Origin: Tritrichomonas musculus
Lineage: Eukaryota > Parabasalia > Tritrichomonadida > Tritrichomonadidae
Reading direction: 5' to 3'
DNA length: 64,000 nucleotides
NCBI GenBank assembly: GCA_039105265.1
Contig: JAPFFF010000006.1
Span: 2,542,001-2,606,000, forward strand
Below, piece after piece: positions 42,122 through 49,909 of this stretch (within the stretch, counting starts at the first letter, position 1; every line of letters starts with the position of its first letter). A program made the translations under genes and the position numbers. The notes under the pieces were generated by a model. It saw only the letters and a program-made list of their open reading frames with translations. It made no database searches and was not told the DNA's origin.

Positions 42122-42258
42122 GACAAGAAACGATATGAAAAAAAGACATGTATGATAAAATTGATTTAATATTGGCATCTATTTCTGGATATGATAATAA
42201 AATTTGAACAATTTCTCTATTTTCTGTGTCAACAGCGATATGTAATGCTGTCTTATTA
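42122..42258 (-). pseudogene. Isolated ankyrin coding block between AT-rich spacers
   Basis: K-T-A-L-H-I-A-V-D-T-E-N-R-E-I-V-Q-I-L-L-S-Y-P, then E-I-D-A-N-I-K-S-I, one 33-residue ankyrin unit in good codons, open from about 42258 and closed by a stop near 42112. The AT-rich sequences on both sides (about 180 and 120 bp) resemble each other and both end AATAAG just before A-C-A-G-C-A of the next ankyrin block. It reads like an exon of the composite gene, although no standard trichomonad splice motif is found; the alternative is a decayed gene. Confidence 0.55.
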
Positions 42259-42352
42259 ATCAAAAAAAATTTTATAAAATTTCATTCACAAAAAAATTAA
42301 TTAGAAACTTCATTAAACAACAAATATAAAAAAAACTTGACAAGAAAATAAA

Positions 42353-43543
42353 TTAAGTTAAGAATTCTATTAAAAAAATCATTAGTAATTCGATAAGAAA
42401 TAAACAATTAAAAAGAAATTTTATAAGAAAAAAAATTTTGTTTTTTGAAATGATTCTTGAATTTATATTTTTCCTGTTAATTAAAAGATTTACAATTGGC
42501 ACGTAATCAAACTTACAAAGCTCATCAAGGAAGAACAAATTATTCAAATTCTCAGGGAAGAATTCATAGTTATTATATTCAATTGCCATTGAAAAAATAG
42601 ACAATTCATCGTCTTGATGATTTCTGAATAGATTGTTGAGAATGTAATTTGTTATTTCATTATGGTGACATTTAATTGATTCGAATAAACACTCTTTAAA
42701 AGTTGGATCATCTGGAACAACATGATTCTCTTCCAAAATGTGGATAATTTCTGGATTTTTGCCATGAATTGCATAAATCCACAAAGATGATGTCATTTCG
42801 ATGTTATTCAAAATTAAGTATTGAAAAATTTGAATAGAACCAAAGAAAACACAATATTCAATCAATGTTGGTGTGTTCTGAAATAAAAATAAATTGGTCT
42901 CATAAATTGACGGTTTGATCGTTGTGGAAAGTGGCAAATTTGTTTTGTTTGTAAATGAAATAAATTCTTCGATTGAATCATTTCGAATTAATTCCGATAA
43001 ATGATGATGATTTTCGCCTATTTTTCGTTTTTCTTGAATGTATTCGTTTGTATCTTTATTAAGTTCTTCAATGTCATCTTTAAAATCGGTTATGTTTTCT
43101 TTGAAAAAGTTCGAAAATTCGTTATAAAAATAAATTGGATATTTTGAATTGAAAAATTCTTCTTGTATCAAAAGTTTGGCAATGTTTTTATCTGGTTTTA
43201 TTATCCCCTCTTCTATTAAGAAGAGAATTATTCGTTTGTTACTCTTAAAAATATTGAAAATTTGCGAATTTGATAAACTTTTCCTTATTTCTGATTTAAA
43301 AAGTAAAATTACTTGCTCAATTTTAGTAAAAAACGTCGGTGTCCGATGATGATAATCTAATATTCTTGATATCAAATGAACTAATGATATTAATTCATAA
43401 CGATCTCGCGTTACTTGTTGATCATGAAGAAGGATATTTAATTGATATAAATAAAATTCACGATTAGAATCATCATCAATAAATTCTATGAGATTTTGCT
43501 GTATGTCATTCTTTTTTTCAATATATTTTTTGATTTCCAGCAT
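42353..43543 (-). CDS. DUF3447 (ankyrin-superfamily) protein, N-terminal part of a composite gene
   Basis: I start it at the ATG at 43543 (M-L-E-I-K-K-Y-I-E-K). The same architecture as 7442-8581 and 14098-15330: helical first half, K-R-K-I-G-E-N-H-H-H-L-S, E-E-F-I-S-F-T, T-L-I-E-Y-C-V-F-F-G-S-I-Q-I-F-Q, S-S-L-W-I-Y-A-I-H-G, C-H-H-N-E-I. Family residues end near 42440 (V-N-L-L-I-N-R-K-N-I-N); the last about 25 residues are I/L/F-rich translation of AT-rich DNA. The ankyrin and TpLRR blocks of the composite gene follow at 42258 and 42033. Confidence 0.85.
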   Translation of the reverse strand: MLEIKKYIEKKNDIQQNLIEFIDDDSNREFYLYQLNILLHDQQVTRDRYELISLVHLISRILDYHHRTPTFFTKIEQVILLFKSEIRKSLSNSQIFNIFKSNKRIILFLIEEGIIKPDKNIAKLLIQEEFFNSKYPIYFYNEFSNFFKENITDFKDDIEELNKDTNEYIQEKRKIGENHHHLSELIRNDSIEEFISFTNKTNLPLSTTIKPSIYETNLFLFQNTPTLIEYCVFFGSIQIFQYLILNNIEMTSSLWIYAIHGKNPEIIHILEENHVVPDDPTFKECLFESIKCHHNEITNYILNNLFRNHQDDELSIFSMAIEYNNYEFFPENLNNLFFLDELCKFDYVPIVNLLINRKNINSRIISKNKIFFLIKFLFNCLFLIELLMIFLIEFLT

Positions 43544-44124
43544 ATTTGATTGTTCAATAATAATGATACGATATTTTTTTAATAATTCAATTTTGAATAA
43601 ATTATTCAAAAATTCTAATAAAAACTAAAAGTATTTAAAAATATAATTATGTTGATATATTATCATATGATTTTTGTTGTTAAATCTATTTTATTAAATA
43701 TTTTCTTATAAATATTTTATTTTGTATTCCCAAATCATTATAAAAGAAGATAAGGGTCCCATGTGATAACCACTACACTACAAGAGAAGTTGATATCTCA
43801 AATATTTTCTATTATTAAAATATAAACTCCTATATTTTAATTTTCATTTATCAATGGAATTATCCTAACGGTATTGTCTATTTTCATTGTAATAAAAAAC
43901 CTTACTAAGGTATATGTTTTGATTATTGACTTCCAATTTCTGCAAATGAAATAAAATATATGATAAAAACTAGAAGCAGCTTAAATAACTTTGAATTTAT
44001 TACCGAATTAATTTATGATATTAGGTAGCGTTGTCAATAGTTCTTGAAATGTTCTACTTTCTGATATACATCAATTATAAAAATGTAAAGTTTTCAAAAT
44101 ATTTGAAATTTTGAAAATTTTTTA
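43544..44124. other. Intergenic stretch at the border of the conserved region
   Basis: No gene seen. To the right, gene density rises and repeats vanish. Confidence 0.35.
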
Positions 44125-45018
44125 ATGAAAGCTCTCTTGGACACTAAAACTCAACTCTTTAATTGGTTTAAATCGGTTCCTCTCTCAAATTCCAGTAGGC
44201 CAATTGATGAAATCGAATTCAGCTTAGAAAATTTTCAATCTTTTCTATTTTTTACAAAATATTACGGAGCTGTTGTTTTTTTTCATACAATTTGGATATG
44301 TCTTGTTGTTCGTCACTGTGCTCCTTATATTTTTTGGTGGCAATCATATCTTCTTTGTGGATTTATGGCTTTTGCAGGAAATTATATAGTTCAATTTATT
44401 ACTTACTCATATTCCCCTCTTCTTGAACATCCTGCTGATCTTCTTATTTTTTCAATTGTCTGGTTAGCTGTTAATTGCTCCACACGCGATTTCTTTTACA
44501 GATTTATTACTCATTTTCCAAATGCATTACTCCTTCAACTTATAAATTGTGTTATTCAAGTCAGATCTGTTTGTTTTGCTGTCAAGCTTGCATCTAAAAA
44601 ACTTCCTGATTCAATAACGGGAGCTTTTCTAATTTCTCTTATCAATAGTTCGATGGACTCTTTTATATGGATGATGTTTATTAAAGATCCGCGTGAAAAT
44701 TATGATGAAAAAGTTCAATTTGCTTCTTACTCACCTTCTTCAAGTTCTTTGGCACCTTCTCATCAAGCGACGAGATATTTCTCAAATATTTCCATTTTAC
44801 GAAACGGTGCTTCAGCACTCTTTTATTTACTCTCTCAAAGAAGTTTACCTTTTTTACAAAATTTTGAAATGCCCGAACTAGCAATTCAAATTTATTTACT
44901 TGGGATTTACCTTGTCGTTTCGATTATAGATGATATATTATTCGGAATACAAGCTCCAGATGGAATAGATATAACAGGAATCACTTATTTTTCGAAGCTT
45001 TTTACTTATTATGGGTAA
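44125..45018 (+). CDS. TRIC-type intracellular cation channel-like protein
   Basis: 297 residues, close to the about 300 of animal TMEM38. About seven hydrophobic segments. The middle matches the TRIC pattern: W-x-x-x-x-L-x-x-F, then a W-L-A-V-N-C-S-T-R-D-F-F-Y-R stretch, as in the W-Y-L-x-x-x-C-P-L-D-x-F-Y of TMEM38, then L-L-Q-L-I-N-C-V-I-Q-V-R-S-V as in the E-V-V-R-V-R-K region, and a G-A-F-L-I helix. TRIC channels pass K+ in ER-type membranes to balance Ca2+ release. The match is by eye and at moderate identity. The ATG at 44125 is the first in frame. Confidence 0.6.
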   Translation: MKALLDTKTQLFNWFKSVPLSNSSRPIDEIEFSLENFQSFLFFTKYYGAVVFFHTIWICLVVRHCAPYIFWWQSYLLCGFMAFAGNYIVQFITYSYSPLLEHPADLLIFSIVWLAVNCSTRDFFYRFITHFPNALLLQLINCVIQVRSVCFAVKLASKKLPDSITGAFLISLINSSMDSFIWMMFIKDPRENYDEKVQFASYSPSSSSLAPSHQATRYFSNISILRNGASALFYLLSQRSLPFLQNFEMPELAIQIYLLGIYLVVSIIDDILFGIQAPDGIDITGITYFSKLFTYYG

Positions 45019-45413
45019 TAATGTTGTTTTTAATATTCAAAATTTATGTTTTGACAGGAATACATATGTTTAATCTTTATATAGAAATTTGGTTATTATT
45101 AAAGTTTTTAAATTTTTTTAAATTAGCATGTTAATTTATTATATTGTAAGGTGTTATATAATATGGACGCATTTAAAATAAAATATTCTTGGTCAAAAGA
45201 ACAATAAATAAATTTGATAAAAATATTTTTAAAAACGATTTTTTTTGTAAACATCTCAAATTTTAGACGACAAGTTGTCGGCAAACATTCAAATTTTAAA
45301 CATCAATTGAAAATTGTTTGATTTACATTTATACGTTTACAAATATAAAGGGAAAATAAATTGCCCTTTTGGTTCGTTGGAAATTATAAAATTTTATAAA
45401 TTAATACAAACAG

Positions 45414-47201
45414 ATGTCTGATCTTGATCAACTTATCGAATCAACAATCGCGGTTTTTAAACCATACGGTAAATCAATGCCATCACTAGACGCAAAGTAT
45501 TTTAAAAGACCACCAATTAAGTTTCTCGCATTAACTGTCGGAGCTGTTAGCAAAAAGACAGGATTTGCTAAAGACGTTTTTACAGAAGATCAATTAAAGG
45601 GAGTTCTTCCAGAACGTGAAGATAAACTTAATTTCTTTAACGTATTGAAAGAGTATACTCAAATCTGTTTAGGTCAATCAATCGATGTCGATTCTAAATC
45701 AATTGCTGCTGGAAAGGAAGTAGAAAAAACCTTACTTTTCATGCAAGCTTTCGCTCGTGCAGCAGAAAATCCAGTTGTACCATTTGCCGAAGCTGCAGCA
45801 CGTGTCAATGGCGGCGGAGGCGGCGGCGGAGAAGAAAAGAAGGAAAAGAAGAAAGAGAAATCTGATAAAGACAAAGAAAAGAAGAAAGATGATAAGAAAG
45901 AAGACGATTCCAAGAAGAAAGAGAAATCAGATAAAAAAGAAAAATCTGATAAGGATAAAGAAAAGAAGAAAGATGATAAGAAAGAAGACGATTCAAAGAA
46001 GAAAGACAAGGATGAAGAAAAGAAGAAAGATAAAGAAAAGGAAAAGAAGAAGGACAAAGATGAAGAAAAGAAGAAAGACAAAGATGAAGAAAAGAAGAAA
46101 GATAAAGAAAAGGAAAAGAAGAAGGACAAAGATGAAGAAAAGAAGAAAGACAAAGATGAAGAAAAGAAGAAAGATAAAGAAAAGGAAAAGAAGAAAGACA
46201 AAGATGAAGAAAAGAAGAAAGACAAAGATGAAGAAAAGAAGAAAGATAAAGAAAAGGAAAAGAAGAAAGACAAAGATGAAGAAAAGAAGAAAGATAAAGA
46301 TGAATCCAAGAAGAAAGACAAGGATGAAGAAAAGAAGAAAGACAAAGATGAGGATAAAAAGAAAGATAAAGAAGAGCATCACCATAAGAAAGATAAGGAT
46401 AAAGAGAAGGGAGAAGGTGATGAAGATGATGAAAAGAAGAAGAAAGAAGAAGAGAAAAAGAGAAAGGAGGAGAAGAAAAAGAAGGAAGAAGAGAAAAAGA
46501 GAAAAGAAGAAGAAAAAAGAAGGAAGAAGGAAGAAGAAGAAAGGAAAAGAAGAGAAAAAGAAGAACAAGAAGATATTGAAGACGTTACAAATGAAGGTCA
46601 ATCAATTAACGCCAGAAAAGCTCCTCCTAAGGTTCGTGATGAAACAAGCGTTGTTGTTGATGCTATCGCACCAGAAATTATTAAAGAAGCTTCAGATGTG
46701 GAAGACGATGTTGATGATGTTTTCGTCGAAGAAGATGCCCGTGGCGGTGGCGTTGGAGGTGATGATGGTGGTGAAAAAGGAAAGCTCGTTCAAGATATTT
46801 TGAACGCTAGGAAGCAGATGGGACCAGATCAAAAAACTGCTGATGATATGATGGGTGATGCTGATCGTTTCAAAGAAGGTATAGAACTTGCCAAAGTTTT
46901 ATTACAGCACCTTGCACGTAGTGCTACTCCTCTAGATACGCTGATTCAGTTTTCACAAGAAGATCTTGGTAATATGGAAAATGAATTCAAGCGATGGACA
47001 GCTGAATGCGACAAACAACAGAGAAACCTTGAAAATGAAAGAGCAATGACAGAGCAACAGTTGCAAGAGTTAAACTCTAAAATTGAAGAGCTCGATAAAG
47101 ATATTACTAGACAAGAGTCTAAATTAAGAAGTATAAAGGCTGCGGCATTTTTGAAAGAAAATGATTTGATGAAACAATTCACCACTATGTGTGGAGCATA
47201 A
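45414..47201 (+). CDS. IFT54: Intraflagellar transport protein IFT54 (TRAF3IP1/DYF-11/elipsa)
   Basis: 595 residues with the three-part IFT54 layout. Residues 1-125 are the N-terminal CH-like domain (L-I-E-S-T-I, F-K-R-P-P-I-K-F-L, L-N-F-F-N-V-L-K). About 140-400 is a Lys/Glu/Asp linker (K-K-K-D-K-D-E-E), here a tandem repeat with a 72-bp unit at about 46041-46310. About 470-595 is the conserved coiled coil (G-K-L-V-Q-D-I-L, L-A-R-S-A-T-P-L-D-T, R-Q-E-S-K-L-R-S-I). IFT54 is part of the IFT-B complex that builds flagella, and binds tubulin and IFT20. That fits the several flagella of trichomonads. A G-G-G-G-G stretch precedes the linker. Confidence 0.9.
   Translation: MSDLDQLIESTIAVFKPYGKSMPSLDAKYFKRPPIKFLALTVGAVSKKTGFAKDVFTEDQLKGVLPEREDKLNFFNVLKEYTQICLGQSIDVDSKSIAAGKEVEKTLLFMQAFARAAENPVVPFAEAAARVNGGGGGGGEEKKEKKKEKSDKDKEKKKDDKKEDDSKKKEKSDKKEKSDKDKEKKKDDKKEDDSKKKDKDEEKKKDKEKEKKKDKDEEKKKDKDEEKKKDKEKEKKKDKDEEKKKDKDEEKKKDKEKEKKKDKDEEKKKDKDEEKKKDKEKEKKKDKDEEKKKDKDESKKKDKDEEKKKDKDEDKKKDKEEHHHKKDKDKEKGEGDEDDEKKKKEEEKKRKEEKKKKEEEKKRKEEEKRRKKEEEERKRREKEEQEDIEDVTNEGQSINARKAPPKVRDETSVVVDAIAPEIIKEASDVEDDVDDVFVEEDARGGGVGGDDGGEKGKLVQDILNARKQMGPDQKTADDMMGDADRFKEGIELAKVLLQHLARSATPLDTLIQFSQEDLGNMENEFKRWTAECDKQQRNLENERAMTEQQLQELNSKIEELDKDITRQESKLRSIKAAAFLKENDLMKQFTTMCGA
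46041..46310 (+). repeat. 72-bp tandem repeat in the IFT54 linker
   Basis: The unit codes for K-K-K-D-K-D-E-E, K-K-K-D-K-D-E-E, K-K-K-D-K-E-K-E and is repeated about three and a half times with few silent changes. Purine-only codons leave the reverse frames open, which creates long spurious ORFs. Confidence 0.8.
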
Positions 47202-47396
47202 TTAAATTTATTTATATATACATTTTTTAAATTTAATTTTTTTAATATTATCTATCCAGGAAAAAAATGGTGTTTTTAATTTAAAATTTTATTTTATATC
47301 TATTTGAATGTTCTAAATGGTAAGAAAGATATAGGTAAAAAGTTGTGACAATTTTTATTGAAGATACAATTAGCCGCAGAATATATAAACACAAAT

Positions 47397-47888
47397 TTAA
47401 TAATCTTCATCGATTTCAATTGGCTGCAAAAAAAGTTTTTGAAGAGCTTCTTGAATAAGGTCAATGCTTTTTCCTTCTAGAGAATTTATTTCTTCTTTTA
47501 TATTCGTCAAAATGTTAATATAGCGATATAATGAAATTGTCTTTTGATATTGTTCATTTAATATCAAAATTCTCTCATATGAAGGCCTCAAAATTCCAGC
47601 AAGAACTATTTGATCACTGGAATTTGCGTCTGGATCAGCAAAAACCCATGGATCTAATTTAATCATTTCTGGAAATTGATCTTCAAAAAATGAGGCCATT
47701 ACAACAGTTGTTACTTTTTCATTAACATTTATAATGTAATCAAGAAGTAATTGAGAAAGCTCGTTAAAAGCAGGATTCATAATGTCATTCATTGGGTCAA
47801 ATTCATTAATAAGCTCGTGATGTTCCATTATTTTTTTGATATCATTATTGATTTCTTGTAATTTAGTTTGAAACTCTTCAGGATTCAT
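47397..47888 (-). CDS. Small helical protein, unknown
   Basis: I prefer the ATG at 47888 (M-N-P-E-E-F-Q-T-K-L), giving 163 residues; the longer frame from 47975 would overlap the divergent gene at 47952. It is mostly amphipathic helix, with a middle P-W-V-F-A-D-P-D and G-I-L-R-P-S-Y-E-R and an acidic end (P-I-E-I-D-E-D-Y). The size and helices could fit a small subunit of a large complex, but I see no diagnostic motif. It shares a 63-bp upstream region with the beta-barrel gene. Confidence 0.7.
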   Translation of the reverse strand: MNPEEFQTKLQEINNDIKKIMEHHELINEFDPMNDIMNPAFNELSQLLLDYIINVNEKVTTVVMASFFEDQFPEMIKLDPWVFADPDANSSDQIVLAGILRPSYERILILNEQYQKTISLYRYINILTNIKEEINSLEGKSIDLIQEALQKLFLQPIEIDEDY

Positions 47889-47951
47889 AAAAATTTCTAA
47901 ATTATGACGATCAAATTTTGAATATAAAAAGTCTATTTCATTTTTTTTAAA

Positions 47952-49037
47952 ATGTTTGAAAATTATTACCAACAATTAGGTTCTAACATTTTATCTTCTT
48001 CTTATGATGGTTTGATCTCTGTTTCAAGTAAGTCAGACCATCTTTTAACTACTTTTGCTTTTGATAATCATCTTCAAAATCCACGTGCAACTGCTGTGTT
48101 TACTGAAAAAATAGGTATTTTTGGTATTTCAAATGATGAATATGAAACAGCTGCAAGCTACACTTATAAATCATTTAATGATTCTGGGCGTTTCAGACCA
48201 ACTATATCATTTTTACAAAAATCTGATGTGCAAACGGTAAAAGTTCATATACCATACACAATTAATTTTAATAATTCACATTCTTTGAAAATTTTTGCAT
48301 CAGATGAAATATTCTTAAATGAAAAAAATGATGATGATGAATCTTTTAATCAAGCAAATAATTCGCAAGGCCAACATTTATTTTCGTTATCTGCAAAATC
48401 AACACATCAATTTTATAATGGGAAAATTACAACTGAAGAGACTTTAAAAATTCTCCCGCAATTCTTTTTTGCAACGATTTTCAATTATTCTGGTATTGTT
48501 TTTGATGCTTTTTTGAGTAAATCAATACAGCAAATCAAATGGCAATATGCTTATGAAAATATTCTATACTTTTCACAATTGGTGCATGTTTGTCGGTTGA
48601 AAAATCCGTATAAATACAATATTGGATTCTTAGTTACTGATCCTCATACCATGTTAGGTTTTTATTTTACACAAATTGATGTTGTTAATTGTATGTTAGA
48701 AGAGGAAGAAGAAGACGTAGGGAATACAAATGCAAATTCTTATGATATTGCTGATGTTTTCAAAGTCAAAATTATGCATAAACAAAATAATTTTAAGATT
48801 GCCTCTAAGTTCAATTTTGATGATAGCCTAAAAGTCATACCAAAAGTTGGTATCGAGCTAAAACTAAACTCGAATAAAGTTGTATTCGGAGCAAATGGAA
48901 AGTTCAAAGAAGCATTCTTCAAATATGAAATGCCTTTTGGTAAAAGAAACAATAATATATGTACACTAAATGCAAGCTTCAATTGGATAAATAAAACATT
49001 CAACAAAGTCGGTATATCATTGCAGTTGAATCATTAA
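47952..49037 (+). CDS. Beta-barrel outer-membrane protein, Tom40/VDAC (Porin-3) like
   Basis: 361 residues with no signal peptide and no hydrophobic helix, made of alternating polar and hydrophobic stretches (A-S-Y-T-Y-K-S-F, H-V-C-R-L-K-N, F-K-I-A-S-K-F-N-F, V-G-I-E-L-K-L-N) as in amphipathic strands. The last strand reads K-V-G-I-S-L-Q-L-N-H, which fits the eukaryotic beta-signal (polar-x-G-x-x-hydrophobic-x-hydrophobic) read by the SAM complex. Trichomonads have several divergent Tom40/VDAC-like proteins in the hydrogenosome outer membrane, and this fits them in size. Strand count and subfamily cannot be settled by eye. Confidence 0.55.
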   Translation: MFENYYQQLGSNILSSSYDGLISVSSKSDHLLTTFAFDNHLQNPRATAVFTEKIGIFGISNDEYETAASYTYKSFNDSGRFRPTISFLQKSDVQTVKVHIPYTINFNNSHSLKIFASDEIFLNEKNDDDESFNQANNSQGQHLFSLSAKSTHQFYNGKITTEETLKILPQFFFATIFNYSGIVFDAFLSKSIQQIKWQYAYENILYFSQLVHVCRLKNPYKYNIGFLVTDPHTMLGFYFTQIDVVNCMLEEEEEDVGNTNANSYDIADVFKVKIMHKQNNFKIASKFNFDDSLKVIPKVGIELKLNSNKVVFGANGKFKEAFFKYEMPFGKRNNNICTLNASFNWINKTFNKVGISLQLNH

Positions 49038-49097
49038 TCGTAGTTATTATCTTTTTGTATTTTATAAACAAACAATTTTTTATAAATTTTGAAGCAA

Positions 49098-49550
49098 CTA
49101 AGATTTTTTAGCTCTGAAAGCTATATAAAATACATTTGATGCTATTAGTTCGGAAAAGGAATCATCGTCTATTTCTTCTTTTGAAAATTGTGATATGTCT
49201 CCTTTTTTTTGCAAAGCTTCGCAAAAATAAATTGTTAAAATGTGTTTACAGAAAGGATATTGGCCCTTCTTTACCGCATTATTTGCATATGATAAGCATG
49301 AGCAAAACTTTGTATTAGTATCAGAAAAAATAAGATACTTATTTTTTTTTGACATTATTGTCCAAAATAATCTTCTTGATTTTTTAGCAATATAGCATTT
49401 TATTGATGCATCATGATATAACAGTTTGATTGATCCGCTCACAAGTTTTGGTGGTAATAGAACAGTTAAAAAAAGTTGTATTTCTTGTGTGAGCCCTTCT
49501 TCTTCAATTTTTTTCAGAAGTTCAAGGAAGCCTGCTTCACCTGCATCCAT
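49098..49550 (-). CDS. ZSWIM7: SWIM zinc-finger protein, ZSWIM7/Sws1-like
   Basis: 150 residues, close to the 140 of human ZSWIM7. The SWIM finger is C83-x-C85 ... C101-x-H103 (F-C-S-C-L-S-Y-A, then P-F-C-K-H-I-L-T-I-Y-F). The strand before it, K-S-R-R-L-F-W-T-I, and the spacing between the Cys pairs match ZSWIM7. ZSWIM7 works with a RecA-like partner (SWSAP1) in the Shu complex, which aids RAD51/DMC1 in recombination. The ATG at 49550 is the first in frame. Confidence 0.75.
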   Translation of the reverse strand: MDAGEAGFLELLKKIEEEGLTQEIQLFLTVLLPPKLVSGSIKLLYHDASIKCYIAKKSRRLFWTIMSKKNKYLIFSDTNTKFCSCLSYANNAVKKGQYPFCKHILTIYFCEALQKKGDISQFSKEEIDDDSFSELIASNVFYIAFRAKKS

Positions 49551-49909
49551 TTAGAATCAAATGAAAAATGAATGAACTTCACTCCCATTTTACAATATTC
49601 TGAAAAAGTTGAATATTTGATCAAATATATTCTTAAAATTAAAAAAGCATGAAAAAGATTGTTTTCAATTGTCTCCAGCCATTTCTTAAGTACTAACAGT
49701 AATAATATAGAATTGATAAAGAAAAATTAGTTTTCAGATGTAACCTAGAAGCAATTTTATCATTAAGTTATTCAATATTTTTATTGAAGATTCTTTTTGA
49801 TTTTCTTTTTGAGCAAATATATATTTAAATTAAATGAAAAATTTATTTAGAAAAAAAGTTCATAAAAAATAAAAATAAAAAGATTGAAGATTCACTTTTG
49901 GCTCGTCTT

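Noticed and set aside
45674-46803. Large ORFs in other frames and on the reverse strand over the IFT54 linker
   Set aside because: They result from AAG/GAA/GAT repeats; only the IFT54 frame has conserved ends.
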